Source of the DNA: SIAJ01 sp036266155
Lineage (GTDB): Bacteria > Planctomycetota > Planctomycetia > Gemmatales > Gemmataceae
Direction: 5' to 3'
NCBI GenBank assembly: GCA_036266155.1
Contig: DATANR010000324.1
Location: 1-57,519, forward strand
DNA length: 57,519 nt
Shown here: positions 26,083 through 34,637 of the stretch, in pieces
Layout of the letters: each line of letters starts with the position of its first letter
Position numbering within the stretch: the first letter of the stretch is position 1
Made by a program: the position numbers and the translations under genes
Notes under the pieces: generated by a model
The model's database searches: none
What the model was told of the DNA's origin: nothing
What the model saw: the letters and a program-made list of their open reading frames with translations, nothing else

Positions 26083-27477
26083 TCATCGGCTGCGGAAGAC
26101 GCGCAGCAGGGCCACTGAGGGGCCGACGAGATCGATGTCCAATTGGCCAACGAACTCGCCGCGGCCGTTTATCTCGAGGCTTCGTTCGTCGTCGATCGTG
26201 CTCAGCTCGAACTGGGCAGCGCCTTTCCATGGCAGATTCTCAATAGCAATCGCAAGCTTCTTGCCGGCGTGATGGCTGAGAACGACGCGCACTTCGTTCC
26301 CGTCTTGGTTCACCGCGGCCAGGATGGCGGCGCCTTCGGGATTGCCACGCACGGGCAGTTGCCGCATCGCCGCGAGTGAGCCGACGGCCTTCATTGCGAA
26401 GTAGGATTTCCGCGGCACGCCATACGAGTTGAATAAGCCCATGCCACCGGGTTCGCCCGTGAAGTAGTTGGCAGCGTCGACTGGCGCACCCTGCAGTCGG
26501 ATCAAACTCGCCGCGATGAACGCGGCCCCTTCGGTTCCCCCGATCCGTTCGTGCCAGCGCTCGCGGGCCTTGGCGTCGGCGGCCAGCATACCCTTCCAGT
26601 CGTTGTCCGGCAGGTAGTTCCACTCGTTGAGATGGCTCTCGGCCTTCGGGAAGCCGGCCGCGTCCAGCACGGAACGCACCCCTTTGGCCTGGCGAACCAG
26701 TTCCGTCGGGTCATTCGTGTAGCAATGCCAGGAGAAGAAGTCGAGCGGCACGCGTTCATCGCGACAGTTCTTGACGAACTTTGCGAACAGGGGTGACGGT
26801 TCCAGCTTGTCGCCAACGAGTCGGCCGCTGTTGCCGAGTCCAGGGCCGCCGACGTTGAGATTCGGGAACCGCTCCTTGAGCGACTTCGCTGTGACGCTAT
26901 AGAGCTTCAGGTAATCGTCGTCGGTACCGCTCCACATCGCCGGGCGATTGTCCGGCTCGTTCCAGATCTCCCAATAGCGGATGTCGTATTTGAAGCCGTT
27001 GGCCCAGCCTTCGTTGTAATGGCGCACGATGCCGATGCACGCGGCCGCCCAGCGGGCCGGGTCCTTCGGCGGATGCACGTGCTTCTTGACTTTGTCGTGC
27101 TCGATGCTTTCGCCAAGCCGAAAGACGATGCCGACCTTGGCTTCGACCAACGATTTGATCAACGCGTCAGTCCGTGCGAAGTCGTAGCTCGCTGGCAATT
27201 CTGGATCGGCTGATGGGTTTGGGAAGACGACATGGAGATCGACAACGTCGGCGTTTGGCCAGCGGCAATCGTGCAGGCGAGCGAGCGGCGGGGCGAGCAA
27301 ACGCCATTCAGCCGAGAGGTCGAGCGTGCCCCCGGCCACGATGGGGCCGCCGTTCACGCCGTGCAAAGAGCGAACGGCGCCTTGAGGCTTTCCGGCATCG
27401 ACGACGACGTCAGGATTCGCTTGCAGTGGATGAGCCGCTGACAAGAGTAGTACAGCGGCGAACCGGCCGATGTTCAC
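26083..27477 (-). CDS. Secreted glycoside hydrolase, GH39-like
   Basis: A 464-aa protein with a signal peptide (MNIGRFAAVLLLSAAHPLQA). It has the clan-A (beta/alpha)8 pattern of beta-xylosidase/iduronidase-type enzymes. The acid/base is in WNEPD with E174, and the likely nucleophile in HLNEWN with E285. The intervening strand SWHCYTND and the loop WRLLAPPLARLHDCRW are typical. Family 39 enzymes release xylose, iduronate or related sugars. A beta-sandwich-like C-terminal part (GNEVRVVLSHHAGKKLAIAIEN) completes the molecule. The downstream protease gene on the same strand has its end 5 bases from this gene's start side, so the two may share a promoter region upstream of 28829. Substrate specificity cannot be set from sequence alone. 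Confidence 0.75.
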   Translation of the reverse strand: MNIGRFAAVLLLSAAHPLQANPDVVVDAGKPQGAVRSLHGVNGGPIVAGGTLDLSAEWRLLAPPLARLHDCRWPNADVVDLHVVFPNPSADPELPASYDFARTDALIKSLVEAKVGIVFRLGESIEHDKVKKHVHPPKDPARWAAACIGIVRHYNEGWANGFKYDIRYWEIWNEPDNRPAMWSGTDDDYLKLYSVTAKSLKERFPNLNVGGPGLGNSGRLVGDKLEPSPLFAKFVKNCRDERVPLDFFSWHCYTNDPTELVRQAKGVRSVLDAAGFPKAESHLNEWNYLPDNDWKGMLAADAKARERWHERIGGTEGAAFIAASLIRLQGAPVDAANYFTGEPGGMGLFNSYGVPRKSYFAMKAVGSLAAMRQLPVRGNPEGAAILAAVNQDGNEVRVVLSHHAGKKLAIAIENLPWKGAAQFELSTIDDERSLEINGRGEFVGQLDIDLVGPSVALLRVFRSR

Positions 27478-27482
27478 AGGTC

Positions 27483-28829
27483 TTACAATGCCCCTCGCAA
27501 GCCGATTATTCCCGGCAAACCACCTAAATGACCGATGTCAGCGGGATCGATAGGCAAATCGCCGTCACCACCCGTCGAATCGCCGCCGGTTGGCGGTGGG
27601 TCGGAGGTTGGTGGGTCGGTGGGCGGCGGGGGATTGACGACCGGCGGCGGATCCGGGGGCGGCAACGGCGGCGGTGGGTCCGGCGTCGGTGTTGGGGGCG
27701 GCGTCGGCGGCACCGGCGGATGTTCCTGTGCCGGGGGGAAACTCGACGGTGGAAGCTGGGCTCGCAGCGCTTTAGCGCCGATGTGAACGCCGCCACCACC
27801 AGCTGACCCAAGTCCGGGCAACGGCGGTGGCACGGACGGCGGCGGTCCCGAATAGGTGGGATCGCTGTTGGCCGGCTGAATGATCGAGTTGATGTAGCCG
27901 AGATAGGGTGCGATCAGCATGCCGCCGCCGAGCGACCCAAACTTCGGCGCGTTCGCACCTTGCGTGTAGGTGACCACGCCCACCAACGTCAGTTGTTCGC
28001 CGGAGGTCATGAACGCTGGCGCCCCGGAATCACCCGCGCCGATCGTCGTCTCGCGGTCGTTCCCGAGCGTCGCGCCCCCCAAAGGACCGTTGCCGTTCGG
28101 CCCATCGAAGTCGTAGCGGAAGACTTCGTTTCCTTCCGGCTTGCCCTTGTCGTCCTGGCCGTAGAACGCGTCGACGGTGTTCTCACCCACGCGCTTGACC
28201 GCCGGATCGGCCGGCGTCGTATAGCCATGCACGCCGTCGCCGGAACGACCGTAGCCAACCATGGTTATGACGGTCCCGGCCTTCACCTCGCTCGTGCTCA
28301 TCGGGTAGATCGGCACGTCGGCCGGAACGTCTTCGGCCAACGTCAGGATGGCCAAATCGTCGTTAACAGCGGGACGATTGAACCCGGTGAAGTCGGGGTG
28401 CAAGTTGAACGAGGAAACGGCGATCTTGTAGGTCACGTCGCCGTCGTTGTTGAGCAGGAAGTAGACGCCTGTTGCCCCGTCCTTCGCGTTGAATTTACCG
28501 TCGTTGTTCAAATCCACAACATGTGCAGCCGTCAGCACATAGCGCTTCCCGATGACGGTCCCAGTGCCAATGAACGAGGTGCCCTTGGTGTTGACCTGAA
28601 TGCTGCCAACGCCGGCGTAGGGCGACGAGGTGACGTTTGGATCGATCCGATAGTCTGGTGAGTCGAAAGGAGTTGCCTTGAGACTGCCGGCGCTGACCAT
28701 CGCGGTGAAGACATCAACCGGACCGGCCGACGGGATCGCGCGATCTTCTAAACCGTCTACGCGCAAGAGGATTCGACACGTTGGCCGAAGCCATGCATGC
28801 CGGCCGATCAGTGGGAGAGTGCGGGGCAA
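27483..28829 (-). CDS. Secreted trypsin-like serine protease with a Pro-rich tail
   Basis: A 448-aa protein with the planctomycete export signature LEDRAIPS at residues 27-34. A chymotrypsin-fold protease follows, with triad residues H103 (LTAAHVVD), D158 (NDDLAIL) and S268 (GAGDSGAP), all in place. The disulfide-poor form and the insert NNDGKFNAKDG (a calcium-binding-like, dockerin-style loop) are typical of bacterial secreted members. From about residue 330 the chain is proline-rich (blocks such as PPPTPTPDPPPP), which should form an extended spacer, then a short GGLPGIIGLRGAL end. The start is a TTG with no strong ribosome-binding site; no ATG or GTG fits. It is probably anchored to or threaded through the envelope. 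The substrate is unknown. Confidence 0.8.
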   Translation of the reverse strand: MPRTLPLIGRHAWLRPTCRILLRVDGLEDRAIPSAGPVDVFTAMVSAGSLKATPFDSPDYRIDPNVTSSPYAGVGSIQVNTKGTSFIGTGTVIGKRYVLTAAHVVDLNNDGKFNAKDGATGVYFLLNNDGDVTYKIAVSSFNLHPDFTGFNRPAVNDDLAILTLAEDVPADVPIYPMSTSEVKAGTVITMVGYGRSGDGVHGYTTPADPAVKRVGENTVDAFYGQDDKGKPEGNEVFRYDFDGPNGNGPLGGATLGNDRETTIGAGDSGAPAFMTSGEQLTLVGVVTYTQGANAPKFGSLGGGMLIAPYLGYINSIIQPANSDPTYSGPPPSVPPPLPGLGSAGGGGVHIGAKALRAQLPPSSFPPAQEHPPVPPTPPPTPTPDPPPPLPPPDPPPVVNPPPPTDPPTSDPPPTGGDSTGGDGDLPIDPADIGHLGGLPGIIGLRGAL

Positions 28830-29126
28830 GCGCGTTTCGCGGGTAGGGAGGGTAGGGTGCAGCTTTCCACGAATTATAAGTGTATCGGACGCAAAATCAA
28901 CTTCGGATCGGGAAAACCCGTTCGTTCCGCACTAGCAGACACTTGGGTTTGGGGCGGGCGCTCAATTTCACGCCATCGAGCAACGTGGCCATTCGTTCAG
29001 ACACTGACCTGCGATTCCAAAGACACTTGGGCGAAGCCCGTCGCAATTTACCCAAAGCTACCCCTTGCGAACGTGATCGGCGCGTGACCAGAATCTCTCC
29101 TCTCAACTTACCACCAGGGATGTTCC
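28830..29126. other. Intergenic region upstream of two divergent genes
   Basis: These 297 bases hold no supported gene. They must contain the promoters of the minus-strand protease and the plus-strand cytochrome. An AT-richer stretch, ATTATAAGTGTATCGG near 28873, is the best promoter-like patch, but I cannot pair it with a -35 box. Confidence 0.4.
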
Positions 29127-30521
29127 ATGCGCACCATCGTCGGCGGTTGCCTTCTGGTTGCCGCCACCGCTTGTTTGTTGATACTCGGGAGCGCGGCGCC
29201 CCAGGCCGCGGACGACAAGGAGAAAGGCGATGCACCCGCCAAGGGCAAGGTCGCTTACCACTATCCCGACTTTGGCTTCTTGCCGCCGCCCAATCAATAC
29301 GAGGGCCGCGTCTTTCATCTGAGCCAGAACTACCCACAAGAGGCGAACGCGCCCGTGCCCGACTTCGCAACCCGTGACTTCGACGACGTGAAGAAGAACT
29401 GGCGGCAATATCTGCTCGACGTCCGTGCTTACTGCTTCAAGGGCAACACCGCCGGCCCCAATGTCGAGGACGATTTCGATGTCGCGCACAATGGCACGGG
29501 ATGGTTTCACATGCCCTGGCAGCACTTCGGCCCGAACGGTCGCGAGGGAGTGCATGGCCTGACCAAGGAAGCCCCCGTTCAACCGCGACAACTGGCCTGG
29601 TCGCAAACCTATGCCGGCGGGCAGGCGTATGCCGTCGGCTTCTACAACGCGCTGGGCGGATACACGATCGGGCAAGTCTGGAAGGATCACGAACATCCGG
29701 CCAACGATCCGAAGGCGATGATGTTCCCGGAAGGCACCGTCGTCTTCAAGCTGCTCTTCACCGATATACCGCCCGCGCAGGTTCCCTCGCTCAACCCGCC
29801 GCTGCAATGGCGGGCCTATGTCACCGACAATTACGCGTCGACCAATCGCGGCTTCAAGGCAATGTCGCTGATTCAGATGGACATCATGGTGAAGCACAAG
29901 GGGTCGCCGAACGGCTGGGTGTTCGGCAACTTCCAGTACAACGGCCAGCGCCCCGGCGCCGACCCCAAGAAGCCGAATTGGGAAAACCTCGTCCCCCTCG
30001 GCATCCAGTGGGGCAACGATCCGGAGAACACGGACAACGTCTCTAATCCGCAACCGATCACGACGGTCATCAATCCGAAGCTGAAAGAAACCATCATCAA
30101 CCCCGACACGAACGAGTTGCCGCCGACGCACCTCGGCTGGAACAGCCGGCTCAACGGTCCGCTCGACAACCCGATGAGTTCGTGCATGAGTTGCCACATG
30201 ACCGCGGAGGCGCCGCAGAAGTCGGCGATCAGCCCGTTGTTCACGACGAACCCGCCGGCCCCCGGATCCGAGTACTGGATGCGCTGGTTCAAGAACGTCA
30301 AATGCGGCGAAGCGTTCGACGAGAAGGTGGCGCCAACCGACTTCAGCCTGCAAATGGCCGCCGCCATCCAGAACTTCCGCACCTGGCGGAACGAAGGATC
30401 GAAGCTCGTCGCGGACCGGTACAAGTCGAAAGCAGTGCCCGCGAAGTTGCTGCCGCTCGCGGGGCCGGCTCACGTGAACCCGCTGACGGACGAAGTGGAG
30501 ATTCGGCGGAATGAGAGGTAA
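29127..30521 (+). CDS. Secreted monohaem cytochrome c-type protein
   Basis: A 464-aa protein with a signal peptide (MRTIVGGCLLVAATACLLILG, cleavage near AAPQAA). One haem-binding motif CMSCH is at residues 353-357, preceded by a long beta-rich region with PWQHFGPNGREGVHGL and FKLLFTDIPPAQVPSLNPPLQW. The large N-terminal domain is not a classical cytochrome c. The layout, one CxxCH after about 350 residues, is seen in planctomycete exported proteins whose electron partner is unknown. AGGGA lies about 7 bases before the ATG. A hairpin follows the stop, then a phosphoesterase gene. A P460-like monohaem protein lies at 54119. Confidence 0.75.
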   Translation: MRTIVGGCLLVAATACLLILGSAAPQAADDKEKGDAPAKGKVAYHYPDFGFLPPPNQYEGRVFHLSQNYPQEANAPVPDFATRDFDDVKKNWRQYLLDVRAYCFKGNTAGPNVEDDFDVAHNGTGWFHMPWQHFGPNGREGVHGLTKEAPVQPRQLAWSQTYAGGQAYAVGFYNALGGYTIGQVWKDHEHPANDPKAMMFPEGTVVFKLLFTDIPPAQVPSLNPPLQWRAYVTDNYASTNRGFKAMSLIQMDIMVKHKGSPNGWVFGNFQYNGQRPGADPKKPNWENLVPLGIQWGNDPENTDNVSNPQPITTVINPKLKETIINPDTNELPPTHLGWNSRLNGPLDNPMSSCMSCHMTAEAPQKSAISPLFTTNPPAPGSEYWMRWFKNVKCGEAFDEKVAPTDFSLQMAAAIQNFRTWRNEGSKLVADRYKSKAVPAKLLPLAGPAHVNPLTDEVEIRRNER

Positions 30522-30531
30522 TGAACGGTTC

Positions 30532-30554
30532 CCCCTCTCCGCTTCGGAGAGGGG
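30532..30554 (+). terminator. Hairpin after the cytochrome gene
   Basis: CCCCTCTCCG and CGGAGAGGGG form a perfect 10-bp stem with a CTT loop, 10 bases after the stop, followed by TTAGGGGAGAGGTTTT. The flanking GGGGTTAGGGGAGAGG resembles a dispersed planctomycete intergenic repeat, so it may be both a repeat and a terminator. Confidence 0.5.
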
Positions 30555-30595
30555 TTAGGGGAGAGGTTTTAAGCGACCAAGAAAGCGCAAACACC

Positions 30596-31750
30596 ATGAG
30601 CCACCACAAAACGAGCGCGTCTTACTGGCTTTCTCTGTTCCTCACGCTGTGCCTCAGTTTCACCACAACGACTGTTGCCAGCGCCGACGACGTCAAGCTG
30701 TCGTTCGTCTTCCTCGGCTGCAATCGCATCCAACATAAAGACTGGAAGATCATCCAGAAAGACGACCCGAGTTCGGCCAATCTGCCGCAGCTTAAGCAGA
30801 CATTCACGGACATCGCGGGGCTGAAGCAGAAGCCCTCGATGCTCTTCTTCACCGGCGATCTCGTTCTCAATCTCGCGGACGACGACGGCACGACTCTCAA
30901 GGGCCAGCTCGACGCCTGGGCCGATCTGTACAAGAAGTCGCCGATCAATGGCAAGCTCAGGCTCGTGCCATTCACGGGCAACCACGAGGTGCTCAGGAAG
31001 CTCAAGGAAGAAGACGACGAGGAAGTGCCTAACAAGCACTGCGGGCCGGTGTTTACCAAGTGGCTCAAGAAGAGCGGCTTCGACACCTTCGCCAATGCCG
31101 CCAACGGCCCGACCGCGGGGCATCCGAAGGACGATCACCTCGTCGACGATCAAAGCGAATTGACCTACTCGTTCGACGTCGGCGACATCCACTTCGTCGT
31201 CATCAATACCGACACGCTTTCAGACGTTGTTGATCCGAAAACGAAGCACCCATATGCCGGCTGGATTCCTTACAACTGGATCGAGAAGGACGTCGAAGCC
31301 GCTCAGGCGAACAAGAAAACGAGTGCGATCTTCCTGCTCGGCCACAAGCCGATCCAGCGTCATCCGCATCACGAAGAAGACGCGATCGTCAACGAAGGCG
31401 ACTATAAGCTCGGCAACAAACTTGTGAAGTTGTTTGCCGCTAACGACAAGGTGCGGGCCTATCTGTGTGCACACGAACATCTCTGGCAGTGTGATACGTT
31501 CGACAAGGCGCCGAAGGTCTATCAAGTGATCGCCGGCAACGGCGGCAGCCAGCTGAATTCGAAGTGGAAGCCCAACGGCGGGACGTTCTATGGATTCAGT
31601 CAGATCAATGTTTATGCCAGTGGCAAGGTCGGGCTGACCAACTATAAGCGCGCCCTGCCCCCGCCGCCGCAGAAGTACTTTGAGGGGACGCCCGTTGCGC
31701 CGAAACCGGCGTTGCCAGACCCGGAACAGGTTTTGTTTTCGGGGTCGTGA
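30596..31750 (+). CDS. Secreted calcineurin-like metallophosphoesterase
   Basis: A 384-aa protein with a signal peptide (SASYWLSLFLTLCLSFTTTTVASA). The metallophosphoesterase metal motifs are visible in order: the FVFLGCN strand where the first motif is degenerate, FFTGDLVLN around residues 85-93, GNHE near 128, LLGHKP near 250 and CAHEHLW near 292. The weak first motif (GCNR rather than GDxH) is unusual and may change metal binding. The ATG at 30596 follows a repeat; an earlier in-frame ATG at 30521 would lie in the preceding stop region and is rejected. Function: hydrolysis of an extracellular phosphoester, substrate unknown. It stands alone between the cytochrome gene and a convergent VOC gene. 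Confidence 0.75.
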   Translation: MSHHKTSASYWLSLFLTLCLSFTTTTVASADDVKLSFVFLGCNRIQHKDWKIIQKDDPSSANLPQLKQTFTDIAGLKQKPSMLFFTGDLVLNLADDDGTTLKGQLDAWADLYKKSPINGKLRLVPFTGNHEVLRKLKEEDDEEVPNKHCGPVFTKWLKKSGFDTFANAANGPTAGHPKDDHLVDDQSELTYSFDVGDIHFVVINTDTLSDVVDPKTKHPYAGWIPYNWIEKDVEAAQANKKTSAIFLLGHKPIQRHPHHEEDAIVNEGDYKLGNKLVKLFAANDKVRAYLCAHEHLWQCDTFDKAPKVYQVIAGNGGSQLNSKWKPNGGTFYGFSQINVYASGKVGLTNYKRALPPPPQKYFEGTPVAPKPALPDPEQVLFSGS

Positions 31751-31769
31751 ACGGTGAGGGGACTAGTAT

Positions 31770-32537
31770 TTACGTTCCGATGAGCCCCATGCTGGTCCCG
31801 GACGGATCCTTGAAGTAACCGAAGCACGCGATGCCGGGCAACCGCATGGCGTCGCCCAGGCGCTTGCCGCCCGTGGCTTCGATCTCGGCCAGCTTCGCCT
31901 CAACGTCGAACGCGTAGATGTATGCCACCGCCGGCAATGTCGGTGTATGCGACTGGAAGACGCCGCCGATGCCGGCGCCGGGATCGAAAGCCATGTACTG
32001 CGGCATGGTCTCCAGCGTGCCCCAGCCGAACAACTGCCCGAAGAAACTGGCAGCGACGGCTCGGTCGGCCGCGTACATCTCGGTCGAGCAAATCGCGCTG
32101 GCGGGCGGCTTGGGGTTCGGGCCGAGCGGCATCGGAACGTGCGGAGAGCCACCGGGCGTCAGGGCATCCGTCAAGCCATAGATGGTCCCTGCCGGGTCTT
32201 TGAACAGGGCGAGCGTCCCGATGCCGGGCAGCTTCCGAGCGGCGCGTTCGATCGTGCCGCCGGCCGCCGCGACTTGCGACAACATGGCGTCCACGTCGCG
32301 AACGCCGATGTACGGAACCATGCCGGGGAATCCCGCCGGGACGTTGGAGCGCAAAGCGGCCGTCGGACCGCCCGGTGCGATCACCCCGGCCAGTTCCGCC
32401 GAATATGGATGCACCTGCCAGCCGAACACTTTGGAGTAGAACGCACTCGACGCAGCCAGTTCGTTCGCCGTCACGACCACCAGAGCGATCGGGTGCTCCC
32501 CACTCCCACGCGGCACTTGCGGCATCTCGAAGGCCAT
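31770..32537 (-). CDS. VOC-family (glyoxalase/bleomycin-resistance fold) protein, two tandem domains
   Basis: A 255-aa protein made of two repeated VOC domains, residues 8-125 and 140-250. Each shows the pattern FYSKVFGWQ or FFGQLFGWG, a central Y(I/A) strand, and FKDPAGTIYGL or FKDPSGTSMGL at the end. Such duplicated VOC proteins act as lyases, dioxygenases or binding proteins, and the metal ligands are not conserved enough to tell. The ATG at 32537 avoids an overlap with the upstream 67-aa gene and leaves 29 bases between them. It is likely translated from the same mRNA as that gene. Confidence 0.75.
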   Translation of the reverse strand: MAFEMPQVPRGSGEHPIALVVVTANELAASSAFYSKVFGWQVHPYSAELAGVIAPGGPTAALRSNVPAGFPGMVPYIGVRDVDAMLSQVAAAGGTIERAARKLPGIGTLALFKDPAGTIYGLTDALTPGGSPHVPMPLGPNPKPPASAICSTEMYAADRAVAASFFGQLFGWGTLETMPQYMAFDPGAGIGGVFQSHTPTLPAVAYIYAFDVEAKLAEIEATGGKRLGDAMRLPGIACFGYFKDPSGTSMGLIGT

Positions 32538-32566
32538 CGGCTTATCTCTCGGTAATTCGGCCTCTG

Positions 32567-32770
32567 CTATTTTTGCTTCAGGTACCACGTAGTCAGAGTT
32601 CGAGCCCAATAGCGCGGGACTCCGTGCTCCTTCTGAAGGTGAGCCACGACGTCATTCGACTTCTTGCCCGCGGCCGCAAACGCATCGAGAACTTTCTTCC
32701 AATGGGCCAGCGCCTTGCCCGTTTTTTCGATGACCTGATCGTCAGTCACGTTCCAGTAGTCGGACTTCAT
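32567..32770 (-). CDS. DUF4287-like small protein
   Basis: A 67-aa protein of the DUF4287-like type, with the pattern VIEKTGKALAHWKKVLDAFAAAGKKSNDVV and HLQKEHGVPRYWARTL. This predicts a helical bundle with a conserved basic stretch. The family has no known function and often sits next to VOC-type genes, as here. The start at 32770 is the only one available. The downstream VOC gene begins 29 bases after its stop. Confidence 0.7.
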   Translation of the reverse strand: MKSDYWNVTDDQVIEKTGKALAHWKKVLDAFAAAGKKSNDVVAHLQKEHGVPRYWARTLTTWYLKQK

Positions 32771-32872
32771 TTGGTTAACTCCAACATAACCTGGTACGCG
32801 ACGCGACGAACCGGTCAGCCCATGCAGGCGTCTGTCTGTGCATCACTGCCACGTTCGACGGCCCAGTCAACG

Positions 32873-32902
32873 AAAAAGGGGACACTCGAAGTGCCCCCTT
32901 CT
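32873..32902 (-). terminator. Rho-independent terminator of the DUF1559 gene
   Basis: Read on the minus strand, AAGGGGGCACT, loop TCG, and AGTGTCCCC are followed by TTTTT. The strong stem plus U-tract, 11 bases after the stop of the gene at 32914, is the clearest terminator in the window. Confidence 0.85.
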
Positions 32903-32913
32903 TGATCTCTCAC

Positions 32914-33933
32914 TCAATTATCCAACATCAACGTCTCCCCACCCGCACGGCTCACGGCGGCGATCACGACTTGCGGGCTGGTGGTGACTTTCAAGAAGAA
33001 CACCGAGCCGTCGCCGCGCAGGGCCATGGCGCCTTGCGGGTGGAAGGCGTAGATCTCGTTGTCGTTGGTGCAGTTCACCGTGCAACTGCCGGCACTGACG
33101 ACGCCGGCCGGGCTCGCGCCGTGGACGTAATATTCGCTGTTGTAATCGCCCCAGGCGCCGCCGGAGCTGTATTGGCCGGGGACCAGCTTGCCGGCTTGAT
33201 AGCGCTCGACGCGACCCGCGTCCTCGGCGATCAGGATCGTGTTCGACAGGCCGTCGGTCACGCTGGCAATCGTCGACTTGTACCCGATCAAGCCGCCGTT
33301 GGCGTCGCAGGTCGAATAGAGGAGCGTGCCCGTGTCGCCCACCGGCGTGCTGGATGGCATCCCCGCATAGCCGGGCAAGTTGCTGCCGATGCCGGTGATG
33401 CAGCCGTAGTCGGTGGCCGCGAACACGGCATAGCCGGCCGGGAACGGCACGAGGCCCGCGGCGCCGTAGTCGCAATCACGGACCGGGGCCGACGGGCAGA
33501 CGTACGTCTTGACCCGCGTCTTCGCGGCCGGGTTGCTACCGAGCGGCGCCGGCACATTCAGTGGATCGAGCACCGAGCGATCGAACCGCACCAGTCGATA
33601 GACGTTGTCCTGCTCGACGTACGGCAGGATATAGGTGAAGATCGACGGCCCCTGCGTTTGATTGCCGAACGCGTTGCCGGGAGGGGCGGTCTGGAAATCC
33701 GCACCGCAGGGCGGGAAGTAGCCGTAGCTGCCCTCGTAGTTGTGCAGCGCCAGGCCGATCTGCTTCAGATTGTTCGAGCACTTCATGCGATTGGCTGCCT
33801 CGCGGATTTTTTGTACCGCGGGCAGGAGCAGGCCGATCAGAATCGCAATGATCGCGATGACCACGAGCAATTCGATCAGCGTGAACGCGCGGCGCTGCGC
33901 CGATCGGCGACCGACTGAAACCGAGAGTACCAT
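32914..33933 (-). CDS. DUF1559 prepilin-like protein, copy 1
   Basis: A 339-aa protein with a type IV prepilin N-terminus: a basic leader ending RAFTLIELLVV, with cleavage expected before F17, then a long hydrophobic helix (IAIIAILIGLLLPAVQKIRE). The conserved AANRMKCSNNLKQIGLALHNYE follows, and the C-terminal H-x-G-D-G patch (MALRGDGSVFFLKV) is typical of the DUF1559/SBP_bac_10 family. Planctomycetes encode many such proteins, thought to assemble into pseudopilus-like surface structures, but the role is not established. A lipoprotein gene lies 60 bases upstream on the same strand and a strong terminator follows. A second DUF1559/lipoprotein pair lies at 35571-36960. Confidence 0.85.
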   Translation of the reverse strand: MVLSVSVGRRSAQRRAFTLIELLVVIAIIAILIGLLLPAVQKIREAANRMKCSNNLKQIGLALHNYEGSYGYFPPCGADFQTAPPGNAFGNQTQGPSIFTYILPYVEQDNVYRLVRFDRSVLDPLNVPAPLGSNPAAKTRVKTYVCPSAPVRDCDYGAAGLVPFPAGYAVFAATDYGCITGIGSNLPGYAGMPSSTPVGDTGTLLYSTCDANGGLIGYKSTIASVTDGLSNTILIAEDAGRVERYQAGKLVPGQYSSGGAWGDYNSEYYVHGASPAGVVSAGSCTVNCTNDNEIYAFHPQGAMALRGDGSVFFLKVTTSPQVVIAAVSRAGGETLMLDN

Positions 33934-33993
33934 GACTTGATCCCCGAGAATGAGGAAAACAAAAACCGGCCGATTGGCCAGACGAAACGCGAA

Positions 33994-34437
33994 TCAGTTC
34001 TTCAAATCGAACGGCTGCAGTTGATTGGCCTTCGCCTCGATCTTCACCGTCAGTCCGGAGTTCTGTGGATCGCTGTACTTGCCGCGCAGTTGGTCGGTCG
34101 AGCTGGCCCGCTCATCTTCGCCGCCGGAAAGACCCTTCGGCGTCCCGCTCGATTTGGGTTTGCCGGGCCAGATGATCGAGACGAGATAGTCGCCCGGCGG
34201 TGCGCCGTCGCCTTCCTTGAATGTCATCAATTCGAACGTGCCATCTTCCTTGGTCATGCCGCTCGGCTTCTTGTCCATCGTGCCCGGATTGCTGACCGGC
34301 GTCAGCACGACAATGGCGCCCGCGGCCGGCTGGCCGTTCACCAGCACCTTCCCGGAAACGGGATAACCCTTCGACGGGCCACAGCCGGTCGCAATCAGGA
34401 AACATAGCGCTAAGGCCGCGAGAGAACTGCGCGACAT
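33994..34437 (-). CDS. Small lipoprotein with a carboxypeptidase-regulatory-like domain, partner of DUF1559 copy 1
   Basis: A 147-aa protein with a lipobox (CFLIATGC, Cys near residue 19), then a beta-sandwich region of the transthyretin/carboxypeptidase-regulatory type (YPVSGKVLVNGQPAAGAIVVLTP and GDYLVSIIWPG). Such lipoproteins regularly neighbour DUF1559 genes in planctomycetes, and this one is 60 bases upstream of copy 1 on the same strand. The ATG at 34437 has GAGAAG upstream. A longer in-frame start at 34554 would hide the signal peptide and is rejected. Confidence 0.75.
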   Translation of the reverse strand: MSRSSLAALALCFLIATGCGPSKGYPVSGKVLVNGQPAAGAIVVLTPVSNPGTMDKKPSGMTKEDGTFELMTFKEGDGAPPGDYLVSIIWPGKPKSSGTPKGLSGGEDERASSTDQLRGKYSDPQNSGLTVKIEAKANQLQPFDLKN

Positions 34438-34637
34438 GAAACTTCTCGAGATGGGCCGCGTCAACCGAAGGCATGTTAAACCGGAGTCGGGCTTATGCAA
34501 AGCAAATTTCGGTAACTTCGCTGGACTTTCACCAAATGCCGACGCGGATTCCACGAAGAATCTTCTCCACTTTTTCGCAGGACGATCGCTCCGGAGATGC
34601 GCGGACAGATTGGCGTACGAGTCGTATCGAGACCAGC

